Shown one piece after another: positions 1 through 13,300 of a stretch of DNA of 64,000 bases; within the stretch, counting starts at the first letter, position 1, and every line of letters begins with the position of its first letter. The position numbers were made by a program, and so were the translations under genes. The DNA lies in NCBI RefSeq assembly GCF_032854445.1, contig NC_088300.1, positions 52,240,984 to 52,304,983 of the forward strand, read 5' to 3'. The DNA comes from Liolophura sinensis. Lineage: Eukaryota > Mollusca > Polyplacophora > Chitonida > Chitonidae. The notes beneath the pieces were generated by a model. It was not told where the DNA came from and made no database searches. It saw nothing but the letters and a program-made list of their open reading frames with translations.

Positions 1-1799
1 TCTCTGTATCAGCCCTCGGTATAACTTTATAAACATAAATACATTAGTGCTAAGTCCTCCCCTTTCGTTTTAGAATTATTAACATGGATACTATTTTTAT
101 GCGATCAGTGCCATGCAATACAAGTCATTAGCTATGTTTAGTAGTCAATCATCAATGGACCTAGTAAATATCCTAAAGTTTACAACAATGCTGTATGTAT
201 TCTCTGGGATTATAATATCATCACTTTGCAACCAGACATGTACAAATTCTATTTCACTCCACCATCTTGACCATTTCAACACCATCCATTTCCACATGGT
301 CTCATGAATGAGGGATGAGGAAGTACTGTATGTAGCCTTACATTTGGCCCGCAAAAAGTGCACTTACATAAGCATGTAATGGGCTTAAAATGATACTTTT
401 GATACCAACACTCAAGTTTTTCTAATAAAAAATTGATCAAACTTCACAAATATGGATGAATCAGTCAGTTTTCATAATCAACCAAAAGGTGTCACTTGAA
501 CAAAGCTAAACTTCAGGTGAGAGACTATAGTTTCTTTCAATGGCTGCCACATGCTGATACCAGCACATAACATGCTTTTGTCACAAATCCCTACATGTAT
601 ATGTCCTAATTTTTCAGTCGTAATGCATAAAGAATGGGATGGGTTATCGTTTTGGATGCTTTACACTCTAATATTAATATACTTGAGTTGTTAATCTCTG
701 ATTTGAAGACATCTAAAATGAATATGTAAGCCGACCTGTTCTGTTTAACAGTAGGTCAGTTGGAATGCGTAAATTTCAAGGCTAAATTTCCTGAATAAGT
801 TACATGTGGGTACCGAACAATTCAAAGAAAGGCTGACATAAATGTATACAATTTGTACTTCAGACAGAAAAGCTGTAGTATACTTCAAACACGACCTTAA
901 ACATCACCATGTCAACCAAATGAACAAAATCATAGTAGATAATGTCCCATTTATTTGGCTTTAAGAGAGCGCTTGATGTGGCTCATGAAAGAAAGGTGCA
1001 ATGTACCATACTGAGACGACCCAAGCCACTCAGTTCCCAACTAGACGGGAACACCTCCGTCAATGGAGCACTCTAGTCAGAACGGCACCTATTTACAAAA
1101 CTGGTTACCTTGAGATTAAACACCGACACAAAACGTACACTACACACTTAGTTCATCACCTTTACTTCTGTTTGATCTTCCAGTATAAACAAACACGTTT
1201 TTTTACCTGAATACCCTGTTTGAGCAGCAATTTCTATCACCGGGTACTGTGAGCAATGATAATGGGCTGGCAAGATGCTCTTGACCTCCATTACTGCTGC
1301 AACCTTGCCAACACCCAAGAGACCTCCAGACAGCCATCATAAAGGCTAATAAATTTTAAACATCAGTTTATAAACCTGTTGGCAAATACTGGACAAAATC
1401 AATACTCATAAGTTTGAGTAAGACTAGAGTGCTAGTATTCAAGGCACAATGTGACCTCTACCATCATATATAGACATATGCAGCTGTGTGTCGTGAGCAA
1501 ATTTATTATATATCAGCAGCCTTTTAACTTTGGAAAGTATAGCTCAAATAGATACAAAAGCTAGAATCTGCATACAAAAGGGTCCCCATACAAAAAGATT
1601 TGTTAATGGTGCTTCTGTTAAACGAACATGTAGATCTAAATGACATCACAGTGAAAAACAAACAAAAAAAACGCACGATATACTGCTACATATTGGATCT
1701 TTTAGGAGGGTGCTACTCCCTGCCCCTAAAATCTGCACCTTACCCCTTTTTTGTAAGGCACACTGTTAACGGATACATGTAGGAAGTGAATATATATGT

Positions 1800-2020
1800 A
1801 CCCTAAATATTCAACATTTTCAACAACCTCTGCAATCAATGTTTTGAGTGATTCTGAGATAATTACGAGGGTTTGAACAAAAATTTGCACAGTTTTATGA
1901 AGCTTGCATCTTTAGTGATACAAACAAAATCATTTCAGAGTCATATTCATAATAATTTTAAGCATAAATTCCACCACAGAAGTGCCTTAGAGGTTGAAAA
2001 GGTTGAAGATTTATACAGGG
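1800..2020 (+). repeat. Dispersed repeat family D, copy 1 (inverted ends)
   Basis: About 220 bp that recur at 19025-19245 in the same orientation. Shared blocks include a CTTGCATCTTTA(A/G)TGA segment and a CATTTTCATAATAAT-like segment. The outer ends are inverted relative to each other: the left reads TTCAACATTTTCAACAACCTC and the right reads GAGGTTGAAAAGGTTGAAG. This fits a small non-autonomous terminal-inverted-repeat element. No coding capacity. Confidence 0.6.
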
Positions 2021-4005
2021 GTTGAAATAATAAAAACATTTTAGCCTGTGACATGTGACAAGTAGTACTTTTTCTTTTACCATTCTCTTTGGCTCCTTAA
2101 CCTGTACGTTTTTTAAGTGGTTTCGGAATTCCATCAGTCCATGCAGGTAAACTAATATGTATTTGTTGCTCATTGATTGTAATTTCCAGAAAAAGCACTC
2201 AAAAGAACAACAATGTTTGTAAGTGTGACTTTTTATTGCTTTTAAATGAAAGTATCAGAGGCCATATGATTGATGGCACATACTAAATATTGCCAATTTT
2301 TTTGTCCAATCACAATGAATCACATCCCACTACAAACTTAATTGTTTTCCTTAGTTCTTACACTTTTGGCAAAAACTAAACATGTGCCCTTCCTCCAGTA
2401 TCAGCTGCAGCCTCTCTTTATATCAGGCTCCATTATACCTGTAGACTTGTTTTTTGCAATACTGGACATTCAGTGTTCCCACTGTGGTTGCACATGGAAC
2501 ACTCTGGGCTCCTCGCCAACATGCTCCGCACAACTCACACAAATTTCGAGTTACTTTTGAATTCTGCAGTACTGAGACAATGCTTTGATTTAAATTATAT
2601 CTTTTTCTCTCGTATTCAATATTTGCTATCTTCAGTATTTAAAAATGCATTATCTTTCTCAGTAATTGAGCTAAATATGCACCTGTCGCATGCGATAGGT
2701 AGATTTTATTTTTACCTCTCACACACAAAAACTATCCTTCATCAACAGATGGACATCAAATTATTTTGAACCATGTTTATAGTACCCACTTTGCCCATTT
2801 TTGAACAGTGCCTCTTCGTCCAATGTTCCAAATTCACTTATCACATATACATGTACATAAATTTGCACCCATTTTCAGCACCCACTCTTTTCATTTTATA
2901 AACATGTATGTATGTATTCATTCCTATCCACCCTTTATCTGGTGATGTTTCCAGAACGGTAAAAGTAGGGATGGGCCTAAGCATCACAAGTGACAGGGTA
3001 CCTAAAATCTTTGTGCCATAACTTGCATGTATAATATATGGTGTACCTTGAGAAGGTCAGATCAGAATCCTCAACCTGAGTTACTGTGCACATGTAGGAA
3101 CTGCTGTGTGACAGTGAACTTACAACATACTAAATAGTCACCAGATAGCAAGACCACATGGATCAGCAATTTAGATACATCCACATTTAGATATGTAGCA
3201 ACTCCTTTTATTTACAAAATTTCTCAAGGAAACATCTCAAACAAAATATTGTTTGAAAGATAATGAATGTATCATGTAGTGTACCTGATGAATAGGTAGA
3301 CCTGCATATACCCGACTCAATACATTGTGGCATAATTACAACTTTTCAGCCTATGCTCATTGAAGTCCTGCTCAGCAAATCAGTTTTCAAAACTACCACA
3401 ATAACTGCACTAAAAGTCAGGGTCAGGTCCTTAGAACACTGAGTACACGCAGCCTATGAATATTGTATGGAGGTCATGCACTGAGCAGCAAAGTATGGTC
3501 AATCAAGCTTATCCAGGTGCCGCTAGTGACTTTCACACAAAGGTTTCGAAAAAAAAAACAAAAAAAATAAAACACCCAAGCTTACACAGACAAGCTCATA
3601 TAAGCACACAGATTTAAATATGAAAATACCGCTTTAAATAGATGCTGATATTTATCAGCTATTAGATTTAGGTTTTATCATTTCATTTAACAGTGACTGA
3701 AGCACATTCTTGAAAGTTTCTTAAACCCTGAAATTAAGTTAGAAGTTAAAAGTATAAAATGCAAAATGGAATCCATCAAAGCAGTTCATCCTAACACCAG
3801 TTAGAGTTGTTTTTTTATAATACATTGCATTCTATCTTACTGAAGTACATGTATGTGATGCAAAGAGTATAAAAAAATATGCAATAATTCTGCTCCTGAA
3901 CAAGAGTATGAGGTCATAATCTTCTGTTAAATTTTAGTCTCTGCTTTCCACCACAATGCATTACGACACTAGTAAAATTTGCATTATTAAAAAAAACAAA
4001 TCTTA

Positions 4006-4028
4006 ATTATTATTATTATTATTATTTG
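4006..4028. repeat. ATT microsatellite
   Basis: A run of about seven ATT units, directly visible. Confidence 0.85.
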
Positions 4029-5126
4029 TTAATCAATTATATGTTAATTAGGTACCCCTTCTGTGATGGAAGGGTGAATAGATTACACAAAGCATCCTAA
4101 AACTCTATATCTAGCCTGGCCCAAATGTGATGTTTATGTAAACACATTGTAATTTAGTCTGTGTAAACTTGTGAGACAATGAAGATAATTCTCAAAAGAA
4201 AAACTTTACACTCAAACTTTCACTAATGATATGTTTGACCATTACAAATAAATGTTTTAAGGCTTTCATAAGGTATGATACAGCCAGTAGATGAAATTAG
4301 GGAGACTCAAACATACTTCAGCTTTGGCCTACAACCAAAACTGTTGGCACAGATTGCTTGTTGGAGGCAATTTTATGTCTGTAATGTCAATGATTTACCA
4401 AGGTAATGCCAGATTAATGAGAGCTTGTATAAATGTCGGATGGAATAATTAATGTGTATATCGTCAGGGTGACACAGGGTATTTTGGAAAATAAGAACAA
4501 GGCACACACAGTAAGTGCAAAAAACCTTTTCAGTCAATGCACATAAACAAATGAAATGCCAAAAGTTACATTTTCCGACAGTTGTAAACGACAAACAATA
4601 AATAAATAATGGTCAATGTCTAGACTGGTGGTTGTGGCTATGATAAGGATTATGACATCATAGACATTACATACACCAAGTAGGTCTACTGTAGAAACAA
4701 CAACAACAACGTTTTCAACAGGAAGTGACATTAAAAGTGACAAGCGAAATTTTATGAATCAGAGAATCACATAATTTTGCAGACAATCAAAACACAGGAC
4801 GCCTGCTTTAACACAATGTCTGGTTCTTCTGAAATAAATCTTAATTGACCAACGGCCCATTTCGAGGAACTTTTCAAATTACCTGTAGGCCTACTCAAAT
4901 TATTCTTAATCATAAACCAACGCCTTTCGCATCAATTAATCTGTGGGTCAGAACAATGAAATCACTAGCATCATAAATGCAAAAATTATTTCAGATTTGT
5001 GTGATTGAATGATCTGTTTGAACTCATAACAAACGGCGCTCGACAACAAGTCATCGAGTGCACATCCAAATCGACAGCCGGAAAACCAGACCTGTAGAGC
5101 ACCAAGATTAAACCTGTAATACTCAC

Positions 5127-5288
5127 CAGTATTTCCGGGTACGATACAATAACCCTCAAGTCTATGTATATGGGAGATTCCGTGCCAGATTTAAGAGTAA
5201 ATTCTCCAAATTTAACAGCGTCTATGTCGTACAATCGAAGTATCAATTCCTCCAAACTTATCCGCGTGGCTACCGAGTAGTCAGCCAT
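5127..5288 (-). CDS. UMPS: UMPS, first coding exon (partial gene)
   Basis: First coding exon of uridine 5'-monophosphate synthase, the bifunctional cytosolic enzyme that converts orotate to OMP (phosphoribosyltransferase half) and OMP to UMP (decarboxylase half). The 54 codons starting at MADYSV contain [17 protein letters not shown] and SPIYIDLR, which match the remembered start of the animal orotate phosphoribosyltransferase domain ([29 protein letters not shown] in human). The exon ends in CTG before a GTGAGT donor at 5121-5126, phase 0. I chose the ATG at 5286-5288 because its context (AAAATGG) is strong and the resulting N-terminus fits the family. The frame stays open upstream to 5453, so an N-terminal extension of up to 55 residues cannot be excluded. 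The catalytic remainder lies left of the window. Confidence 0.85.
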
Positions 5289-5460
5289 TTTGACACAGCG
5301 CTCCCTTCGTCTCTGCAGAGCAGTGCTCGTATGTGAAATAAGGACTGCTCCCAACATCTTCACCTCGTCCGATTGGTCGGCTGGCCGTGTGCTAGCTGCA
5401 GACGACGGTCCACACAGCCATGGTTGAAAGTATAACATGCCGTTATCGGACATTTAAAAT
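5289..5460 (-). promoter_or_regulatory. UMPS 5' flank with CCAAT box
   Basis: Sequence immediately upstream of the UMPS start is richer in CG than its surroundings. It carries a minus-strand CCAAT motif at 5372-5376, about 85 bp before the ATG, a usual distance for an NF-Y site. No TATA box is obvious. The transcription start is not defined by anything I can see. Confidence 0.35.
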
Positions 5461-6602
5461 TGTACCCAGGCTCAGCTGACAGCTTTAAACTTACTTCCAG
5501 ACACAGTCAAAATATAAGAAAGCACTATCCTAGAAAATCCCGGGTGTTGTGTAAGTCGAGTGACGTTCACAGAGAAATGATTCAGAGACGTAAGCACGGT
5601 CGTGTGCGGACGGATGTGCGGCAGAGATCGAAGTGAAAAGCGAGTCTCTGTGACGCAATGTCACACTGCTGATACCGGAATCGCCCGGCGTAAGCGTGAT
5701 GTATAACGTAACAAGTGAATAGAAGAAGGAGAAAAAAAAATCACTACAAATGATTACACAAAATGCTGTCTCCGGGTGAATCTACATAAAAAAAGTTTAA
5801 AATCGGTCGTAAAGATTTCTTGACGTAAAGCAGAGGTCGTGGAACGGCTCGCCCCCAGAGTTGTTAAGAAGACACTGTTAAGTTGCCTCTGCCTGGCCGT
5901 ATTTGCAGCAGTCATTAGAGAATCTATGCGCTCTATATACGTCAATCCATCTATTTGCTCAAGCCGTGCTTTTCACCCGCATTGATTGGCAAGGACTTCC
6001 CCGTATGCTTGCGCAAGGAATATTCAAGTAAAACCAGGATTTCAAAAAATGGCACGATCTCTCTACAGAGGATATTGGGGTTATAATTAATTGAACTGCA
6101 AGCAGTGCTTACAGAGTTCAAACTTCGCCGCACCGGTTTGTGGGGCCATGAATACTGACATCTTGGGTGGGCATGTATAAATATATACACGCTAGATGAA
6201 GATAACGGTCCTATTTACCTGATAACATGCAGTCAGAAAATTGTTTGATATTTATATATGTGGCACGTTCAGGAAGATGCTATTGTTTTGTTACCGTAGC
6301 ATAGGGCCTACCTGTGTCAATACATTTATGTAGGTAATATATACGTATTGTTTGTGAGTTGTGGCCGAGATATAGACATTTTAAATAGTATTTAATTACC
6401 TCTTTTGATCAGTATTCGCAGTAAATTACACCGCATTGTCTGCATGTACATTACAGGGTATTTACCGGTAGCGGATATGTACAACGTATGTGCGCCCTTT
6501 AACGAGAATTTTCAATTTAAAATTACAGTACCGGTAGACCTATATCAAATGACATGAATGTATGTTCAGTGCCTTGAGTGAGTTTTTTTTGTGTGTGAAT
6601 AT

Positions 6603-6622
6603 ACATATATATATATATATAC
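6603..6622. repeat. TA microsatellite
   Basis: Alternating TA for about 20 bp. Confidence 0.8.
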
Positions 6623-7875
6623 AAACATATGTTTCATTTTCATTTTTTTTTATGAAAGAGATACTGGCATATTACTGGTTATAAGAGCACCTGTATAGTT
6701 CCGATTCCGGACGCAAGGCACACGTTCCACGTTGTGAACCATTTTTTTTGTAACTGTGCTTGTAGCTCATGTCATTTTGTGTAGCGGACATGATTTTGGA
6801 GGGATAAAAAATGCTCAAGCGAAGAATTTGATTCCCGAGTTCTGTGCCAGTGTATAGGCCTATGCATAGCACCTGGATTTGAATCTTTGTCCGGGTAGAT
6901 GACACGTTACACTTTTATACTGTATGAGAGTGTGTGTTTTGTTTGTTTTTTTTTCTTTTTTTTTGTTGTTGTTGTTCTATTATTATTAGTTATTTATAGT
7001 TCCATTTCCTTATCTGAAACTGGACAACTAACGCGCTTAGATTTTTCATAATCTATCTGGCTACCCTCAAAGCTTATGCATGTGAGGGTTGTCTCCCATG
7101 TTTTCGTGGCTCTTGGGTGATACGTACATGAGCCACAGATCTGCTTTACCATCTTACATAAAATTACGACCATCTTTATTATACCGTAATATGGTGTGAC
7201 AGCCACGCCCTAATCATGTTTTTTTTTTTTTCATACAGAACATAAATTTATGCTTATTAGCTCAGTGGTCTCTTGTTAGCCTATATATTGAACACACAAC
7301 AAATATCATGAGGATGGCCTATTCATTACGGTAATAACAATCGATACCGGTATTGAATTTATGACTTACAGCTGGAATGAACTCAGTAAATTAGGTACTT
7401 AGACAGTAACTGTTGCGTATATTGTGAGAACAGTTTGGTCTACCTGTACGTTCTAAGATCGTCACAGTATCTGAATTAGACGCGACCCAAGGTGTGTGGA
7501 CTTCATGGTGGGGCAGAGGTGGATATATGTGAGCAAGCTTTACAAGAACAGATCCGATTCAGTTGTATAACCACATCCTCCATTCGCTTCTTAGACTTGC
7601 AACAGGCGTGACAGTTAACACTGTTGACATGTTTATACACAATCAGCCAACGTTGGCCGGGGGTACCAAAACAATTGACGTCATGGCGGCAACCATTTGA
7701 GCAGCTCTGAAATTAATAGTTGTAAATATTTTGTATGATTGTTCATCTTACAAACTGAAAAGAACCGCAATATTTAAGCAGCATATTTTATTCTGCCACC
7801 ATAATGCTGCCCGCCGTCGCATCTAGAAATATTTTTGAGAACGGCCTGCATGAGAATAAGAGAGCAGGTCACTGG

Positions 7876-7911
7876 TAAGGCCTAACACACCAATCCAATA
7901 AATAAATAAAT
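7876..7911 (+). repeat. SINE family A, 3' tail fragment
   Basis: AACACACCAATCCAATAAATA followed by further AAAT units matches the 3' end of the complete copy at 54729-54975. The rest of the element is unrecognisable. Confidence 0.6.
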
Positions 7912-8322
7912 ATTTGTTTTCTGTTATTAGCATTATTATAAAGTCATGATATTGTTTATCATGTAGGCCTACCTGGCTAAGGGCAGTATATTCTTCTGGG
8001 CGCTTCATCTTTTTCTACGCATAAATTTGATCTCCTTTATATAAAAATGCTTGTGAACGGCGTATACGCCAGTCTTTGAAATAACTAATAAATAAGCAAA
8101 TGTAGGCCTATATACAATTACAGCCAATCCTTTGTACATACGAGCTTAACAGTAGGAATGAAATAGAAGCTATTGGGTCTCGACTCAATTAGTGAAATGT
8201 TATATGAATCAATTAAATCATCAGACATGCAGTAGCCACCATACATATGCAGACAAGTCCACGTCAGTGTAATCCGATGGTTTGCACGACTGTCACACGA
8301 TCCTCAAAGCACTCAATCGAAT

Positions 8323-8368
8323 TCTCGAGTACCGTGTAAACTCCAATCAAATAAATGAATAAATAAAC
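8323..8368 (+). repeat. SINE family A, 3' tail fragment
   Basis: TCTCGAGTACCGTGTAAACTCC followed by the CAATCAAATAAATGAATAAA tail; the same 3' end as the full copies. Confidence 0.7.
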
Positions 8369-8756
8369 AAAAGTCCGAAGTTCATTTGCAGTCATTTTCA
8401 AAAAGGTAAAAGAGTTTTATATCCTCATCATTTTACCATAAACTGAGAGTGTCTGAAAGACAACTGCGTATGTATAAAAAGTCCAGATATGAATAAAAGG
8501 AAATGAATATTATCACGAATCATGCCAGACTGGAATGTCTCTCCATGGTAACATAGCGGTTAAAGCTGTAGCCCAGGATCATTTGTGCGCAATTTCTATG
8601 TGCTATAGCAATTGAACGCCTGAAATACCTGTACACAGCAAGCACAGATATTTTGTCCAATGTGTTTTCCTATGTACTATTCCTATTATTCCTGTTATTA
8701 CCCTCACCCCCATGAAAAAAGTTAATAAACATTAACCCCACACCTTATCTTCTCCG

Positions 8757-8785
8757 TTTATTTATTTGATTGGTGTTTGTACAGG
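8757..8785 (-). repeat. SINE family A, 3' tail fragment
   Basis: TTTATTTATTTGATTGGTG is the reverse complement of the SINE tail; the fragment breaks off after about 29 bp. Confidence 0.6.
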
Positions 8786-8983
8786 GAAAAATTAGAAATT
8801 ATCTTGAATCGTAATTTTATTTCATCATCTATGCATATTTTTAAGCAATAATTTTGTTAAGACAGGAAAGACTTGGCTCTCGTGACAATTGCTCTTTGTT
8901 TGAAGTCCACACACCGTTGTACATGAGAAGAGTCCGGTAAACATAATACTTACAGGACAGACTTTAGTTATCTACCTGGACTG

Positions 8984-9001
8984 AAAAAAAAAAAAAAAAA
9001 G
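8984..9001. repeat. A homopolymer
   Basis: Uninterrupted run of about 18 A. Confidence 0.8.
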
Positions 9002-9869
9002 TCCCTCAAACACAAGGGAGTGTGACATTGCATGAGCCATTCTTGCACAGTACACATAGCACAGGACTTTAATTACTTTTCTGGATACATTGTGTAAAAC
9101 ACTTTTATCAACTTGTCAACCTACCATCTTATCTCAGAAGATGCTTTATAAGTTTTTACAGTACGTTTGGAAGATACTATTGAGGCTTCCTAATTTGTAA
9201 CAGTAACATTAGCTGAAGAAGTTTCCTTAGAGGTTTATCACTTTTCTGTCCAAGAGATGTAAAAAATGCTAGGCTTATAATTTTTCAGTGTTATATAATT
9301 TCCTTTTTTTATAATGTGTATCAAGAATTTCGATAATCTATAATTACCAGAGAGGAGGGATTTGGGGGTGGGGTGGGAATGGGGGATTCACATAGGAACT
9401 TGTCAGGGCAGGGGTGGAGGACCGGGGGTAAAATGTTGTGCACTGCTGCATAGATCTAACACAATTACGCCAAATCTATATAAGACATGTTGATTTATTT
9501 ATTATTCACTGGTAATTATTAGTACTGTGCTTTATCAGCACAAATGATCCAAGTGAATTTCTGGTAATATTTAAGAATAGCCCCATTCAAAATCAGGTCA
9601 TAATATTTTTAATGCGGGTCAATTTATAAATTTTTGAAACTTTTTAATCATTTCAACACTGACTATAAATGTTACCAGTGATACCAGTGTGACATTTTTC
9701 TGAAAGGTAACCACTTTTCATTTGATTTGATTTTATTAGAGAATATGGATTTTTTGCCAGAACACTCTGGTATAGCCTCATATGTAGTGTACTTTAGATT
9801 ATTTCACTCTATATCTTGTTCGTCAGAATTATGTTTGCAATGCTTTGCAGAACATGGGCTCTCAGGATG

Positions 9870-10065
9870 AGTATTTATAATGCTATACTCAACAATTTTT
9901 CACATGACAGTGCCACTGTATATTTTAGAAGTGGAGGAAACCAGAGTTCCACCAGTAAACCTCCTGACTTAAAGCCTTGGATAAAGCAAGAGCTGGGTTT
10001 GAACCCACAACCTCATTGGTCAAGGGCAGAGTGGTCGGAACAAGCACGTAACTGTATTATATGTC
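9870..10065 (-). repeat. SINE-like family B copy
   Basis: Contains GTGGAGGAAACCAGAG and GTTTGAACCCACAACCTC, the latter resembling an inverted tRNA B-box. Related blocks recur at 19380-19500 and 39150-39440. Orientation is inferred from the position of the B-box-like block. Diverged from family A. Confidence 0.5.
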
Positions 10066-10313
10066 TCATCTCATGAGGCCCCCTAAATGTTGTGACATAG
10101 AAATGCAATTAGAAAGATTATCAGGCATCTGTTATTTAAAATAGCTTTACATATTTAAAGAACTGTGCATATCCAAATATATGACATCAAAGAGCACAGA
10201 ATATACGTCTCAAATATACATACATCTATATTCTATGACATACACAATACATCACACATAACATACAAAAGATAATCAACACTCATTTGCAGTTTGAAAT
10301 AGAATAACAGAGC

Positions 10314-13300
10314 CTAATTCTTAAGCTGCATCAAGCAATTCTTCATCTCTGTGAGTTCAAATAGACTAGAATGATTTTCTCCATAGTGCATTTGCAAAAT
10401 GTCTATTGATTGGTTGATGATTGGCATCGCTTTGGCCACCTGGTGGTTATTGAAGAAAATACCAGCAAGTTTGGATAACTCATTCCCAACTTCCACACTC
10501 TTCTCTCCATAAACTAGCTTTGTTGTTTCCAGGCTTTCTTCCAAGAATAAAGCAGATTTATCCAGGTTTCCTACAACACGAAATTAATCCTAATATAGTG
10601 TCCATATAGGAATAATAGTGTACATATATAAGCCAAACCCAATAAATTTATTTGTTTATCTGATTGGTGCTTACGCTGTACTCCAGAATATTTCGAGGGA
10701 AACTCGTAGCGATCTGCACGTTGCTGACAGATCCAAAATACTATGAAGTTTATTGAAATAATGGGGCTTAGATACATGTACAAAATGATGAAACTAATAA
10801 CTACAAATCTGGTTCTCTAATCTGACCATTAAAATGTAGTTAATATATATCTACAGCGTACAAAAAATATTTTGTTCCACTGATTAGTTTAACATAATAT
10901 GATCAAAGTGTAAAATCCGAAAAAAATTAGTTATCCTGATGATGGCAAAATAAAGTGCCAATATATCAAGTCAAAGTGAGTGTGAGGGTATCATTACAAA
11001 TGTAACTGGTGTCCAGTGTAAAAGAACAATGGCATCTTTCTTACCCAGCATGGCCCAGCATCTGGCCAGACAATCTTGGGTCTGGGCCAGGTCTCTGTTG
11101 TGCTTGTACAATACCTTCCTCTGGATATCACTGCAGCTCTCCAGTTTACTGCGGGCTCCTGGAACAGAGTTATTAGAGATATCAGCAGACAGATAATTAC
11201 AGAGGATAAATGATCGATGTTTAAAGGGACAAATCGCTGATGTCAAAATATTTGTGATGTTATTTTACATGTCGTCTGCATAAAGTTGAGACTTTCAAAT
11301 GTCTATCTGACTTTGAGAAAACAATGGAATATTCAGTTTTATCCAGGATTTCTCTTCCACCGCTCAAGTGCTGTATTTAGAAAGTCTGATTTTTTAAAAT
11401 TAGTTACCTCCCCTTGTTGTCTACACGACGATGTTCAGCAAACTTCAAATGTCAGACACGGTGTTGTCTTATTATGTGATATTATGTCATTATGTAATTA
11501 TGTGATCTAAAATGTACCTTTAGTTCTGCCGTTGAAATCTTTGGAATTACAAATAAAACATTATCGAAAGAAAGGAAAATCGCATTTTGTTTACCGGACA
11601 TGTAATTCGCTTTCAATCTATTGTGTTGTTAACATGTGCAATTGAAGAGTGAAGGCTGCATTGTGGGAATCTTTGCGCTGCCTCATTTATTTTGTCAGGC
11701 TGACAGTTTATGGACGCATTTCCCCTTATGATTCTCTTAACTGACATGGACAGGAGGTTTAGTTAGGAGTCAAATTCAAGTCATCTTTAGATTTAACTGA
11801 ACCAACTAATGACTCTGATACGAAAATTTTTCAGTACAACTAATTAACCATAAATACTTCGTTAGCCTCAGAAAATGTATACATGTGCCATAAATATACA
11901 TGTACATCTGTCCTATTAATAACTTCCACTAAAACACACATCTGTCCTATTCATACAACTCCCTATTGAATTATAATGTACCTTTGTCCCTGTTATACAA
12001 TCGCAAGAAAATGTAAATTTTACTATTCACATACCTTTAAAATAATACACATTTAGCCTACTTGGATAACTACAATATTACATCTGTCCTACTCATGGAA
12101 TAATATTCCTCTTAATACCAACGCATGTACCACAAAAGGTATTTATGTATTTATTTGATTGGTGTTTTACGCCTACTCAAGAATATTTCACTTATACGAC
12201 GGCAGCCTGGGGGGAAACCCACGACCATCTGCAGGTTGCTGAAAGACCTTCCCATACACGGCCAGAGAATAAGCCAGCATGAGCTGGACTTGAACTCACA
12301 GCGACCACATTGGTGAGAGGCTGCTGGGTCATTGCGCCTCGCTGCGCTAGCGCGCTTACCAACTGAGCCACAGAGGCCCCCTACCATATAAGGTAAATGA
12401 CAAAATTGTGTCCAAAAAATGAATTTTTAGAGGCAAATAAATGTCATAAATTATTATTTTTGGTGCTGAAACGTACAATTTTCCCATAGGATATCATCCT
12501 ACCATTCTAACAAACTTCCAAACAACTTTCTAACATCATTAGAACTCTCAGAATCGGGCAAAATGTGAAATTTAGTCATTTACAATAACATGTGATTTTA
12601 GTACATATAACTACAAATAACACACAACATTATTGTGTGACCAATGCCTGACAATGCACAAGAAACACTGCAGACACATTTATATTCCCTGATGATGGTA
12701 TAACTCGCACAATGAAACTTAGAACACTATAACAGGCTATATCACCCTATATACCAAATTCTGGGTGAGCTTACCATGGCATACCTTTAATATCACCATT
12801 CTCTAGTAATCTTAACCCCTCAACAAAGAGACCCTGTGACTTTGTGATGGCATCAACATGTTTTGTCACTTCAGACTGATGATCACAGGACCGACACTGG
12901 AGCTGTTCGCCATCAACACAGACTGGGCCATCACACTTCACGCAGCGGAATGCCTGCTCACACATGAAATCTTTGGTTGAAGCAATTCTAACAAAGAGTT
13001 GTACTGAAGCAAACATTCAGTGTCAGATAGAAAGAAATTTAGATTAGATAAATTTATCTACAGGCTACTTAACATCACACTCAACAGATTAAGAGTCTTA
13101 TTCCCGTCCATCATAAGTGTAATTTAAAACTTTACTGTCAACCCAGATGTAAATTATTCATGCAATTATTTTTGTGTCAAAAAAGTAACAAAGACATTTA
13201 CCCATTACTGTATGAACAATAAATACTATAATTGTTTTAATTACTGAGACACCTGGTCTGCTCTTTTTCGCCAATACACAATTAACTGCAACAGGAATAC

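Larger units (their letters stand above)
1..5126. other. UMPS first intron / left flank, no confirmed exon
   Basis: This stretch lies downstream (minus strand) of the UMPS first exon and should be its intron 1. I looked for the next conserved UMPS segment (the PRPP-binding part of the orotate phosphoribosyltransferase domain) on the minus strand and did not see it. What is visible is AT-rich spacer, one dispersed-repeat copy at 1800-2020, an ATT microsatellite near 4006-4028 and one exon-like block on the minus strand at about 1215-1337 that I cannot assign. Confidence 0.5.
5461..10313. other. Spacer between UMPS and SMYD4
   Basis: No exon was recognised on either strand. Contents: AT-rich sequence, a TA microsatellite at 6603-6622, SINE tail fragments at 7876-7911, 8323-8368 and 8757-8785, an 18-base A run at 8984-9001, a G-rich patch near 9355-9430, and a second SINE-like repeat at 9870-10065. 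The 3' UTR of SMYD4 must lie at its right-hand end, but no convincing AATAAA is seen on the minus strand close to the stop codon. Confidence 0.5.

Noticed and set aside
12310-12383. tRNA gene on the minus strand
   Set aside because: It has good A and B boxes but runs straight into the SINE body and tail, and similar heads recur elsewhere in the window. It is a SINE head.
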